A stretch of 64,000 bases of DNA from Methylobacterium sp. Leaf91 (GTDB taxonomy: Bacteria > Pseudomonadota > Alphaproteobacteria > Rhizobiales > Beijerinckiaceae): NCBI RefSeq assembly GCF_001422815.1, contig NZ_LMMP01000006.1, positions 1 to 64,000 on the forward strand, read 5' to 3'. Shown one piece after another: positions 7,718 to 16,254 of the stretch (position 1 is the stretch's first letter; every line of letters begins with the position of its first letter). A model generated the notes under the pieces. The model had not been told where the DNA came from. It saw nothing but the letters and a program-made list of their open reading frames with translations, and ran no database searches. A program made the position numbers and the translations under genes.

Positions 7718-9325
7718 TTGCTTCAGTCTCGGGATGGCATGCGGACCTTGTCCGGACGCCGCGTCATCATCGTCGGCGCCGGCCCCGGGGGATTGGCAAC
7801 GGCGCTGCTCCTCGCACGAGCGGGCATCCACGTCACGGTGGTCGAGAAGGACCCTGCCGTCGGCGGCCGGACCAAGACGGTGGAGGCGCCCGGCGGCTAC
7901 CGCTTCGATATCGGCCCGACCTTCTTCCTCTATCCACAGATCCTCGCCGACATCTTCGAGACATGCGGCGAGCGTCTCGAGGACCACGTCAAGCTGGAGC
8001 GGCTCGATCCGCAATATCACCTCGTGTTCGAGGGCAAGGATGCGGAGGGCAGGAACGGGGTCTCGGGCGAGATCCGTGCCACCGGTGACATGGAGCGCCT
8101 CGAGGCGGAAATCGCCCGCATCGCCCCGGACGACGCCAAGAACGTCCGCAAGTTCTTCGCCGACAACCGGGTGAAGCTGAAATTCTTCAAGCCCGTGCTG
8201 GAACAGGCCTTCCACACCCTGCGTGCCATGGCCTCGCCGGCCATGATCGCCGCTCTCCCCCACCTCCATCCCGGCCGCAGCGTCGACAAGGACCTGCAGC
8301 GCTACTTCAAGGACCCGCGGGTCCGCCTCGCCTTCGCGTTCCAGACCAAATATCTCGGGATGTCGCCGTTCCGTTGCCCGAGCCTGTTCACGATCCTGTC
8401 GTTCCTCGAATACGAACACGGGGTCTACCATCCCGTCGGCGGCTGCGGCGCGGTGTCGGAGGCGATGGCCGGGCTCGCCCGCCGCATGGGCGTGGACATC
8501 CGCCTCGACACTTCGGTCGACCGGGTGATCTTCGATGGCAAGAAGGCCACCGGGGTGGTCTGCGGGACAGAGACCCTGAAGGCCGACGCGGTGGTCATCA
8601 ACGGCGATTTCGCCAAGGTCATCAAGGATTTGGTGCCGCAGACGCATCGCCCACGCTGGCGCGACGCCAAGATCGGCAAGGCCCGCCTCTCCTGCTCGAC
8701 CTTCATGATGTATCTCGGGATCGAGGGAAAAGTGCCGGCGGCGCTGGGCCACCACACGATCTTCCTGTCGGAGGAATACGCCCGCAACATCCGGGAAATC
8801 ACCGAGGGCACCCTGCCGATGCAGCCCTCCCTCTACGTCCAGCACGCGGGCTACACCGATGGCGGCATGGCGCCGGCCGGCCATACCAGCCTCTACGTCC
8901 TCGTGCCGGTGCCGAACCTGAAGTCGGGGATCGACTGGCCCTCCACCCGTGAGAGCTACCGCCGCCTCGTCCTCGACCGGTTGAAGCTGCTCGGCCTCGA
9001 CGATATCGAGGATCGCATCCGCTACGAGCGTATCGTCGACCCGTCGCAATGGCGGGACGATTTCTTCGTGTATGAGGGCGCCACCTTCAACCTCGCCCAC
9101 GACCTGATGCAGATGTTGTATTTCCGCCCTCACAACCGCTTCGGGCCAGGGCTCTACCTCGTGGGCGGCGGCACTCATCCGGGTTCGGGCCTGCCGGTGA
9201 TCTACGAGGGCGCGCGCATCACCGCCCGTCTCCTCATCGAGGAGCTCTCAGCCGGGCGCGTCGGCGCGGAGGCCGCCGGCATCCCCACCACCCAGCCGCT
9301 CGCCACGTCGGGCGAAGCTTCGTGA
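7718..9325 (+). CDS. crtN: CrtN-like C30 carotenoid (diapophytoene/squalene-type) desaturase
   Basis: FAD-dependent desaturase of the CrtI superfamily, 535 residues. The N-terminal Rossmann motif is VIIVGAGPGGLATALLLA, then YRFDIGPTFFLYP; the C-terminal FAD motif is LYLVGGGTHPGSGLPV. Compared from memory with staphylococcal CrtN it shares FQTKYLGMSPFRCPSLF, CSTFMMYLGIEG, the IFLSEEYARNI region and LYVLVPVPNLKSGIDW, fitting CrtN better than CrtP. It should introduce double bonds into a C30 backbone. TTG at 7718 has AAGGAG nine bases upstream; the ATG at 7739 (MRTLSGRR) is the alternative with a weaker site. It overlaps the next gene by GTGA. The exact substrate (squalene or diapophytoene) is inference. 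Confidence 0.82.
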   Translation: MLQSRDGMRTLSGRRVIIVGAGPGGLATALLLARAGIHVTVVEKDPAVGGRTKTVEAPGGYRFDIGPTFFLYPQILADIFETCGERLEDHVKLERLDPQYHLVFEGKDAEGRNGVSGEIRATGDMERLEAEIARIAPDDAKNVRKFFADNRVKLKFFKPVLEQAFHTLRAMASPAMIAALPHLHPGRSVDKDLQRYFKDPRVRLAFAFQTKYLGMSPFRCPSLFTILSFLEYEHGVYHPVGGCGAVSEAMAGLARRMGVDIRLDTSVDRVIFDGKKATGVVCGTETLKADAVVINGDFAKVIKDLVPQTHRPRWRDAKIGKARLSCSTFMMYLGIEGKVPAALGHHTIFLSEEYARNIREITEGTLPMQPSLYVQHAGYTDGGMAPAGHTSLYVLVPVPNLKSGIDWPSTRESYRRLVLDRLKLLGLDDIEDRIRYERIVDPSQWRDDFFVYEGATFNLAHDLMQMLYFRPHNRFGPGLYLVGGGTHPGSGLPVIYEGARITARLLIEELSAGRVGAEAAGIPTTQPLATSGEAS

Positions 9326-9750
9326 GGCGTTTCTTCGCGACCGGCCTGGCGCTGGCCCTCGTCATGATCCTCGATCCCGCGCGGGCGGCTACCGTCGAGG
9401 TCGTGGTGGAGGGGATCGAGCCGGGGGCGGGGGCGGTCTACGTCGCTCTGTGCCAGGGCGGCCTGTCGGAGACCGAGTGTCGCAATGGGCAGGACGTTCC
9501 CGCCGACGGCAGGAGCCAGCGGGTGATCCTCACGGGGATCGAACCCGGCGCCTACGCGGTGGCGGCCTATCAGGATCTCAACGGCAATCGTCGCCTCGAC
9601 CGGACGGGCCTTGGCCTTCCCCTCGAACCCTATGGCTTTTCCGGCGAGGCGGCGCGCGCGCGACCGGATTTCGCCCGTGCGCGCGTCGTCGTGCGCGAAC
9701 CGGGTCTTGCCCTGCGGGTACGCCTCGTCCGCGCCCTGCCACCCCGCTGA
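9322..9750 (+). CDS. DUF2141 secreted protein
   Basis: Secreted protein of 142 residues. A signal peptide (MRRFFATGLALALVMILDPARA) precedes a beta-rich domain with the DUF2141 pattern VVEGIEPGAGAVYVALC, then AVAAYQDLNGNRRLDR and GLPLEPYGFSGEAA. The GTG start overlaps the crtN stop as GTGA, which argues for coupled translation. DUF2141 has no assigned reaction. Its place between a desaturase and an ABC exporter suggests a periplasmic helper for pigment handling, which is inference only. Two cysteines (VALCQGG and ETECRNG) may form a disulfide. Confidence 0.8.
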   Translation: MRRFFATGLALALVMILDPARAATVEVVVEGIEPGAGAVYVALCQGGLSETECRNGQDVPADGRSQRVILTGIEPGAYAVAAYQDLNGNRRLDRTGLGLPLEPYGFSGEAARARPDFARARVVVREPGLALRVRLVRALPPR

Positions 9751-9761
9751 CCCCGCCACTC

Positions 9762-10739
9762 ATGAATCCGGGACAGGAGCCCCTGGTCGTGGTTCGGGGC
9801 GCCGTCCTCGCCTATCGCGGGCATCGGGTCCTGCGGGGCGTCGATTGCCGGATCGAGGCCGGCGAGACCCTCGCCCTGCTCGGCCCGAACGGCGCCGGCA
9901 AGAGCTCGCTCATGCGCATCGTGGCCGGACGATTGCCGCCGGAGAGCGGCACCGTGCGGATCGCCGGTGCCGATCCGTTCCGTGAGCGCGAGGCACGGCG
10001 CGCCATCGGCTGGGTTCCTCAGGAAATCGCCCTCTATCCACGCCTCACCGTGGCGGAGAACCTTTCCGTCTTCGCGCAGCTCTCGGGGATCGGCCGGCGC
10101 GAGCGCAAGGCGGCGGTCCAGGCCGCCATCGATCTGGCCGATCTCGGCGAGGTGGCGCGGCGTCCGGTGGGCCACCTGTCCGGCGGCTACCAGCGCCGGG
10201 CCAATATCGCCGCGAGCCTGATGGCGCGGCCGCGCCTCGTCCTCCTCGACGAGCCGACCCAGGGAGTGGACCTGCACGCGCGCGCAGCGATTCATGCGGT
10301 GCTCGCGCGCCTGCGGGAGCAGGGCGCCGCGATCCTCATCGCCACCCATGATTTCGCCGAGGCCGAACGCCTCGCCGACCGGGTCGCCATCCTGGCTGAC
10401 GGGCGGCTCATCCATGAAGGCCGGCTCGCCCTCCTCCTCGAACGCATCCGCGCGGAAGTGCCCGAGCACGAGGTGGCGCTCACCAATCCCGCCGGCCCGG
10501 ACGCCGTGGCCGCTCTGCGCCGGGCGGGATTCACCCCTATCGATACCGGACTGACCTGGAGGGCGAGCCACAGGGCCGGGCTCGACGGGACCGCGCTCCT
10601 CGGCAGCCTGCGGGCGGAAGGCGTGCCGGTGGGGGAAATCCGCATCCGCGCACCGGGCCTGGACGCGATCTATCGCGAGGCCCTCGACCGGGCCGGGCCG
10701 GGCCGGGCCATGCCCCTCCACGCGGGACACGAGGCATGA
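9762..10739 (+). CDS. ABC-2 type transporter ATP-binding protein in pigment cluster
   Basis: ABC ATPase of 325 residues. Walker A is [11 protein letters not shown] near residue 40, the signature [16 protein letters not shown] near 139, Walker [15 protein letters not shown] near 160, and the H-loop [14 protein letters not shown]. The C-terminal 80 residues form the extra domain usual in CcmA/NodI-type exporters. The ATG at 9762 follows the DUF2141 stop by 11 bases; an upstream in-frame ATG at 9450 would overlap DUF2141 entirely and is not credible. The gene overlaps the permease start by ATGA. It powers export of an unknown substrate, possibly the carotenoid or a precursor. Confidence 0.85.
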   Translation: MNPGQEPLVVVRGAVLAYRGHRVLRGVDCRIEAGETLALLGPNGAGKSSLMRIVAGRLPPESGTVRIAGADPFREREARRAIGWVPQEIALYPRLTVAENLSVFAQLSGIGRRERKAAVQAAIDLADLGEVARRPVGHLSGGYQRRANIAASLMARPRLVLLDEPTQGVDLHARAAIHAVLARLREQGAAILIATHDFAEAERLADRVAILADGRLIHEGRLALLLERIRAEVPEHEVALTNPAGPDAVAALRRAGFTPIDTGLTWRASHRAGLDGTALLGSLRAEGVPVGEIRIRAPGLDAIYREALDRAGPGRAMPLHAGHEA

Positions 10740-11941
10740 TCACCGCCGCCTTCCGGGTGATGCTGATCAGCCTGCGGCGCGACCGCGCCGCCCTGGTCAT
10801 GGCCTTCGTCCTGCCGACCGTGATCTTCATGATCTTCGCGGCGATCTTCTCGGGCGCCATCGGCGACCGGATCCGCATCCATCTCGGTCTCGTCGACCTC
10901 GCCCGCACGGCGACCACCGAGCGGCTGATGACGGCCCTGGAGGCCGACACCTCCCTGCGCATCGAGCGTCTGAAGGTCACCGATCTCGCCGGTGCGACGA
11001 GCGCGGTCCGGCGCGGGGACGTGGACGCCGCCCTGGTCCTTCGGGGCGACCTCGACGCGCCCGTGGCCGGAGCCCCGCCCGAGGCCGCCCAGCCGGTGAT
11101 CCTCATCGAGAACCCCGCCCGGGCCCTGGCCACGCCGATCGCGCTCGGCCAGTTGCAGCGCATCCTCAACGAGGCCCTGCCCGACGTGGTCCTCGCCCGG
11201 ATCGTCGCCGACGTGGAACGGTCGGGCAAGATCGGGCCGGACGAACGCGCCTTCCTCAACTCGGCCTTTGCCGAGCAGCGCGCCCGCAAGGAGCCGTTCT
11301 CCTTCGCCTCCCTGGTGGAACGCCAGAGCACCGCCTCGGGCAGCACCAACGAGCGGGTGAGCTATTATGCCGGCGCCATCACCGCCGTATTCCTGCTGTT
11401 TGCGGCCATGCAGGGAGCGATGTCCCTGGTGGAGGAGCGGCAATCGGGCCTCGCCGACAGGCTCATGGCCGGGCCCGGAGGGCTCGCCGTGGTGGTGGTG
11501 GGGAAGTTCCTGTTCCTGGTGATCCAGGGCGTGGTCCAGGCCGGGCTGATCTTCGCCGCCGCCGCCCTGGTCTACGGGGTCGAGATCGGCCCGCACTGGC
11601 CGGCCTGGATCGTCACCTCGTTCCTCGTCTCGGCCATGGCGGCGGGGTTGGCGCTCGCCGCCTGCGCGGCGGCCAATACCCGCCAGCAGGCACATCTCGC
11701 CTCCACCTTCGGCGTTCTACTGCTCTCGGCGGTGGGCGGCAGCATGGTCCCACGCTTCCTGATGCCGCCCTGGCTGCAGCAGGTCGGCTGGCTCACCCCG
11801 AACGCCTGGGCGATCGAAGCCTATCAGACGGCGCTCGGCGAAGGCATGGCCGCGGCCATGCCGGCCTGGGGGGTGATGATCACCGTGGCGGCCTTGGGCC
11901 TGGTGGCCGCGGTGGGGTTGGTGGCGCGCCGGGTGGTGTGA
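10736..11941 (+). CDS. ABC-2 type transporter permease in pigment cluster
   Basis: Inner-membrane permease of 401 residues in the ABC-2 (YhfP/NodJ-like, ABC2_membrane_3) layout. There is one N-terminal membrane segment near residues 20-40, a large periplasmic domain of about 170 residues, then five or so C-terminal segments beginning at [17 protein letters not shown]. The late segment [20 protein letters not shown] is the usual ABC-2 signature. ATGA overlap with the ATPase. The large external domain suits a lipid-like or polymer substrate. Carotenoid export is a hypothesis from gene order. Confidence 0.85.
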   Translation: MITAAFRVMLISLRRDRAALVMAFVLPTVIFMIFAAIFSGAIGDRIRIHLGLVDLARTATTERLMTALEADTSLRIERLKVTDLAGATSAVRRGDVDAALVLRGDLDAPVAGAPPEAAQPVILIENPARALATPIALGQLQRILNEALPDVVLARIVADVERSGKIGPDERAFLNSAFAEQRARKEPFSFASLVERQSTASGSTNERVSYYAGAITAVFLLFAAMQGAMSLVEERQSGLADRLMAGPGGLAVVVVGKFLFLVIQGVVQAGLIFAAAALVYGVEIGPHWPAWIVTSFLVSAMAAGLALAACAAANTRQQAHLASTFGVLLLSAVGGSMVPRFLMPPWLQQVGWLTPNAWAIEAYQTALGEGMAAAMPAWGVMITVAALGLVAAVGLVARRVV

Positions 11942-12116
11942 GCCTGCGGGCGTCACCTCGAACCCGAAACTGGCCGCCTCGGACCTCCAATCCCCGCTCA
12001 CGGCCCTGAAATGGGCGATAACTCCGGCGGCGCGACCGGTTAGCGCGTTGACCGTGCGGCGATCCGGTCTAGCTTCATCCGTGAGGCATGGCATCGGCCG
12101 GGCCCAGGGAGTGACG

Positions 12117-13667
12117 ATGAACATGCGGGTCGGGTCTTCGGTCGCCGTGGTCGGCGCAGGGTTGGGCGGCCTCGCGGCGGCCTGCGTCAGCGCGGCGCGC
12201 GGCCACACGGTCACTCTCTACGACAAGAACGATTGGCTCGGCGGCAAGGCAGCGGTGCTGCACGAAGGCGGATTCCGCTTCGACATGGGCCCGACCATCC
12301 TCACGGTGCCGAAGGTGCTGGAGCGCATCTTCCAGGAGGCCGGCCGCAACATCCACGACTATCTCGACCTGCGCCGGCTCGATCCGCAATGGCGCTGCTT
12401 CTTCGACGACAACACCCATCTCGACCTCATGGCCGACGTGCCCACCATGGCCGCCGACATGGAGCGTTTCGCGCCCAATACCGGCGCCGGTGAGGGCTAC
12501 AAGAAGTTCCTCGAAATCTCCGAGCACCTGCACGACGTCTCGAACAAGTTCTTCTTCTGGAAGCCGGTGGAAGATCTGTTCGACACGATCAACATCCGCG
12601 CCAACATGAATCCCGGCACCCTGCGGGACGTGCTTTCCCTCCGCATGGGCTCGTCGGTTGCCGGCACCATCCGGTCGAAGGTCAAGGATGCGCGCCTCGC
12701 GCAGATGCTCGACCATTTCGTGCAATATGTCGGCTCGTCCCCCTATGGCGCGCCGGCCGTGCTCTGCGCCATCGCCCACATGCAGACCGCCGAGGGCGTC
12801 TGGTACCCGATGGGCGGCACCCGCGCGGTGGCCGAGGCGCTGACGAAGCTCGCCTCCGAACTCGGTGCCACCCTGCGGCCGGGCGACGAAGTCACCGGGC
12901 TCGCCATCGAGAAGGGCACGGTGAAGGGCGTGAAGACCGCCGCCGGCATCACCCCGTTCGACGCGGTGATCTCCAATATGGATTCGGTGCGGACCTACCG
13001 CGAGCTCGTCGGCGGCGATGTCGGCAAGGCCTACGAGAAGAAGAGCTTCGAGCCGGCCTGCTCCGGCGTGGTGCTCTATCTCGGCCTGAACAAGCGCTAC
13101 GAGCACCTGAACCACCACGATTTCGTCTTCTCCCGCGATCCGGAGGAGGAGTTCGACTACATCTACCGCAAGGGCGAGCCGGCTCCGGACCCGACCGCCT
13201 ATCTCGCTGCCCCCTCCTCCACCGACCCGTCGGTGGCCCCCGAAGGCGGCGAGGCGCTCTACGTCCTCGTCCACACGCCCTATCTTCGGCCGCACCACGA
13301 CTGGTCCAAGATGTTCCCGGCCTACCGCCAGGTCATCCTCGACAAGCTCAAGCGCACGGGCAACATGCCGGATCTCGAAGAGCGCATCGTCGTCGAGCGC
13401 CATCTGACGCCGCAGGACATCCACGAGCGCTACAAGGTGCTCAACGGGGCGATCTACGGCCTCGCTTCGCACGGCAAGTTCATGGGCGCGTTCAAGCCGG
13501 GCAACCGCTCGCGACAGGTGCGCGGCCTGTATCTCGCCGGTGGCGCGGCCCATCCCGGCCCCGGCATGCCCATGGTGATGATGTCGGGTTGGATCGCCGC
13601 CGACGCGCTCGATTCCGACGCTCGGCAGGGTGGGGCGGCCGGTAGCGAGGTACGGCAGAGCGCGTGA
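12117..13667 (+). CDS. crtP: CrtP-like C30 carotenoid (diapolycopene-type) oxidase
   Basis: FAD enzyme of the CrtI superfamily, 516 residues, expected to oxidise terminal methyl groups of a C30 carotene to aldehydes. It starts MNMRVGSS with GGGAG six bases upstream of ATG 12117. The FAD motif is VAVVGAGLGGLAAACVSA; FRFDMGPTILTVPKV follows. From memory, staphylococcal CrtP shares FVQYVGSSPYGAPAVL, FEPACSGVVLYLGLN, the HHDFVFSRD region and NGAIYGLASHG, so I place it with CrtP rather than CrtN. The C-terminal motif is LYLAGGAAHPGPGMPMV. It overlaps the acyltransferase by GTGA. The precise oxidation product is not known from sequence. Confidence 0.8.
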   Translation: MNMRVGSSVAVVGAGLGGLAAACVSAARGHTVTLYDKNDWLGGKAAVLHEGGFRFDMGPTILTVPKVLERIFQEAGRNIHDYLDLRRLDPQWRCFFDDNTHLDLMADVPTMAADMERFAPNTGAGEGYKKFLEISEHLHDVSNKFFFWKPVEDLFDTINIRANMNPGTLRDVLSLRMGSSVAGTIRSKVKDARLAQMLDHFVQYVGSSPYGAPAVLCAIAHMQTAEGVWYPMGGTRAVAEALTKLASELGATLRPGDEVTGLAIEKGTVKGVKTAAGITPFDAVISNMDSVRTYRELVGGDVGKAYEKKSFEPACSGVVLYLGLNKRYEHLNHHDFVFSRDPEEEFDYIYRKGEPAPDPTAYLAAPSSTDPSVAPEGGEALYVLVHTPYLRPHHDWSKMFPAYRQVILDKLKRTGNMPDLEERIVVERHLTPQDIHERYKVLNGAIYGLASHGKFMGAFKPGNRSRQVRGLYLAGGAAHPGPGMPMVMMSGWIAADALDSDARQGGAAGSEVRQSA

Positions 13668-14479
13668 GGCCGCCGGCGTCCCCAGCCCGACCGGCTCCCC
13701 GTCATTCGCCGCTGATCTGGCGGTTCATGGTCGGGTATTTCGACCGCTTCCTGCGCCGGCACATGAACGCGCTCCGGCTCGCCCGCTGGGGCACGCCGGA
13801 TTGTGCCGGTAATGCCGGCCCCATCGTCGTCGTCCTCAACCATCCGTCCTGGTGGGACGCGGCCGTGGTGATCCTCCTGGCCGGCCGCCTGTTTCCCGAG
13901 CGGACGAGCCACGCCCCGTTCGATGCGGCGGCGCTGGAGAAATACGCGGTCTTCGGGCGAATCGGCGCGTTTCCGGTGGATCTCGAGTCACTGCGTGGAG
14001 CGGCGCAGTTCCTTGCCCATTCCCGCGCGATCCTCGGCGCGCCCGGACAGATGCTCTGGATCACGGCGCAGGGACGCTTCGTCGATGTACGCGCCCGCCC
14101 GCTCGACCTGCGCGCGGGTGTGGCGAGACTCCCCGAGATCGCCCCGGACGCGCTGTTCGTGCCCCTGGCCCTGGACTACGCCTTCTGGGAAGAGCGAGGC
14201 GCTGAAGCCTTCGCGGCCTTCGGCACGCCGGTGCGGGGTGCCGACCTCCTCGCCCTGCCCCGGCCGGAGCGGCTGGCCCGGATGGAGGCCGACCTGACCG
14301 CCACCCTCGACCGGCTCTCCGCGGACGTCGTCGCCCGCGAGCCCGACCGCTTCACGACCCTGACCTCCGGCGGCAAGGGTATCGGCGGAATCTATGACGG
14401 CTGGCGCCGGATGCGGGCTATCCTCACCGGTCGCCGCTTCGACCCCGCCCATCGCCCCGAGGGAGACAGAGCCCCGTGA
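13664..14479 (+). CDS. PlsC-type acyltransferase of the carotenoid cluster
   Basis: Predicted membrane-associated acyltransferase of 271 residues. The H-x4-D motif is VLNHPSWWDAAVV near residue 62 and the second block is LWITAQGRFVDVRARP, a variant of the FPEG-R motif of lysophospholipid acyltransferases. It starts with GTG overlapping the crtP stop and overlaps the glycosyltransferase by GTGA. The setting suggests it esterifies the sugar of a glycosylated C30 carotenoid acid with a fatty acid, the job of the unrelated CrtO in Staphylococcus. That role is inference. Confidence 0.75.
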   Translation: MRPPASPARPAPRHSPLIWRFMVGYFDRFLRRHMNALRLARWGTPDCAGNAGPIVVVLNHPSWWDAAVVILLAGRLFPERTSHAPFDAAALEKYAVFGRIGAFPVDLESLRGAAQFLAHSRAILGAPGQMLWITAQGRFVDVRARPLDLRAGVARLPEIAPDALFVPLALDYAFWEERGAEAFAAFGTPVRGADLLALPRPERLARMEADLTATLDRLSADVVAREPDRFTTLTSGGKGIGGIYDGWRRMRAILTGRRFDPAHRPEGDRAP

Positions 14480-15630
14480 CCCTCGTCCTGGCGCTCGTCG
14501 CCCTCGCCTTCGCCCTCCTCCCCGCCATCCTGGCCTGCGCGAACCTCGTCGCCCTGCGCACGCCGGAGCCGGAAGCGGCGCAGGACGGGCTGGTCTCGAT
14601 CCTGATCCCCGCCCGCGACGAGGAAGGCACCATCGTCGACACGGTGCGGGCCGCCCTGGCGAGCACCGGCATCGCCGTGGAAGTGCTGGTGGGGGACGAC
14701 CATTCCACCGATGGCACGGCGGGCCTCGTCCGCGCCCTGGCGCAGACCGATCCCCGGCTCCGGCTGGTCCCGGTTCCCGCCCTGCCCGAGGGCTGGACGG
14801 GGAAGAACCACGCCTGCGCCGCCCTCGCGGCCGAGGCGAAGGGCGCGCACCTCCTCTTCATCGACGCGGACGTCTCCCTCGCGCCCAGTGCCGCGGCGGG
14901 GCTCGTCGCCCATGCCCGCGCCTCCGGGGCCGCCCTGGTAAGCGCCGTGCCGCGTCAGATCATGCGCAGCCTGGGCGAGCGGCTCACCGTGCCGATGATC
15001 AATTTCCTCCTCGTCGGCTACCTCCCCGTGCCGATGATGCGCGCCTCGCTCCGTCCGGCACTCGGCGCCGCCTGCGGCCAGCTCGTCCTCATCGACCGCT
15101 CCGTCTACGGTGAGACCGGCGGCCACGGCGCCATCCGCGGACTCCTGCATGACGGCGTGTTCCTGCCCCGGATTCTGCGCCATGCCGGGCATCGGACCGA
15201 CCTCGTGGCCGGGCACGCGCTCGCCACCTGCCGGATGTACCGGAACCTCGCCGAATCCTGGGCCGGCTTCTCGAAGAACGCCCATGAGGGCATGGCGACC
15301 CCCCGCGCCCTCCCCGTCTGGACGCTGCTCCTGCTCGCGGGTCATGTCTTGCCGCTGCTGCTCGTTCTCGCCGCCGCCTTCGGCCTCGCGACTCCGACGG
15401 CCGGGCTCGTCGCGCTCGCTGCCCTCGTCGTCTCGCTCGCCACCCGCGCGGCGATCACCCTCATCACCCACGAGCCGGCCGCGACCATCCTCCTCCACCC
15501 GCTCGGGGTGGTGGTGGCCCTGGCGATCCAGTGGAACGTGCTGCTGCACCCCAAGCGCGCCGGAGCGGCGGTGTGGAAGGGGCGGAGCTATCCGGTGAAG
15601 GGGACGAAGACGCCCCATTCCCAGCCGTAG
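14476..15630 (+). CDS. CrtQ-like family 2 glycosyltransferase of the carotenoid cluster
   Basis: Membrane-bound GT2 glycosyltransferase of 384 residues. An N-terminal hydrophobic anchor is followed by VSILIPARDEEGTIVDTV, VGDDHSTDGTAGL and the DxD block HLLFIDADVSLAPS; three or more hydrophobic segments close the protein from about residue 280. WTGKNHACAALA near residue 110 is typical of the CrtQ/hopanoid-glycosyltransferase group. It should transfer a sugar to the carotenoid acid or alcohol. Last gene of the seven-gene series, starting GTG in a GTGA overlap. Symbol withheld because hopanoid-associated GT2 enzymes look similar. Confidence 0.75.
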   Translation: MTLVLALVALAFALLPAILACANLVALRTPEPEAAQDGLVSILIPARDEEGTIVDTVRAALASTGIAVEVLVGDDHSTDGTAGLVRALAQTDPRLRLVPVPALPEGWTGKNHACAALAAEAKGAHLLFIDADVSLAPSAAAGLVAHARASGAALVSAVPRQIMRSLGERLTVPMINFLLVGYLPVPMMRASLRPALGAACGQLVLIDRSVYGETGGHGAIRGLLHDGVFLPRILRHAGHRTDLVAGHALATCRMYRNLAESWAGFSKNAHEGMATPRALPVWTLLLLAGHVLPLLLVLAAAFGLATPTAGLVALAALVVSLATRAAITLITHEPAATILLHPLGVVVALAIQWNVLLHPKRAGAAVWKGRSYPVKGTKTPHSQP

Positions 15631-15782
15631 GCGAGGCCGGGTTTTCAAGCGGTACCGTCGCCTGCCGGCTGTTCCCCGGCTGGCCGGCCGCGCACAGGAT
15701 TTCTATCCCGGCGAGCACAAGGATCGGCCCGGCATCACGACGACGCGTCGGCTGAACCGGAGACCACCGGAGCGTGGAACGA

Positions 15783-15795
15783 AGTATACCAAGTG
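15783..15795 (+). promoter_or_regulatory. Operator-like word, copy 1
   Basis: AAGTATACCAAGT resembles one side of TTGGTATACCAA, the dyad typical of FCD-type GntR regulators. Related words occur at 16117-16131 and 18114-18128, all around oxlT. No GntR gene is in the window. Confidence 0.3.
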
Positions 15796-16116
15796 TTTGT
15801 TTTTTTTGACGTAAATATCAAAAAACTCTTGGTTTTATAATTTATGCAGATCGAATACTCGGATCTACGCGGCACGACATTGTCTACCCCGACAGGGATC
15901 CGATCATAGCCTGCCCGTGCCGGTCAAACAGCTCGGAATGCGATGGCTTCGATCTTCTGCCTTCCCGTCATCGTCGCAGCCAAGCCGGTGAAATTATTTT
16001 TCCAGACTGTGGTGGATGAAAAATCCTGCTCATCCGTGAGGCGTTTCGGAGCAAGATTTCGCGAATTCTGGATGAATCCCCTTCGGCTTATGCATTATGG
16101 TGCTTGCAAGCCAATC

Positions 16117-16131
16117 TGATATGCCAAATAC
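16117..16131 (+). promoter_or_regulatory. Operator-like word, copy 2
   Basis: TGATATGCCAAATAC, matching copy 3 at 13 of 15 bases. It lies about 125 bases before the oxlT ATG, a plausible place for a regulator site. Confidence 0.35.
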
Positions 16132-16254
16132 TGAATACCAGCCAGCGACCTCTGATCTCGACGATCACTTGCCGCGGCCAAGGAAGCCGATGCGCTGGGG
16201 TGCCTCGACCACCAAGCCTTCAAGTATCCATGTCCATGATCAGGGAGAAAGCTC

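Larger units (their letters stand above)
15631..16254. other. AT-rich intergenic region upstream of oxlT
   Basis: About 620 bases with no credible gene. From 15790 to 15850 there is a T-run and much AT-rich DNA (TTTGTTTTTTTTGACG, then GGTTTTATAATTTATGC), unlike the GC-rich surroundings, so a promoter or a horizontally acquired scrap is possible. Two copies of an operator-like word lie here (15783-15795 and 16117-16131). AGGGAG precedes the oxlT start. Confidence 0.5.

Noticed and set aside
12075..13553. 492-codon minus-strand frame opposite crtP
   Set aside because: Histidine/arginine/glutamate-rich composition typical of an antisense shadow; the plus strand has FAD motifs.
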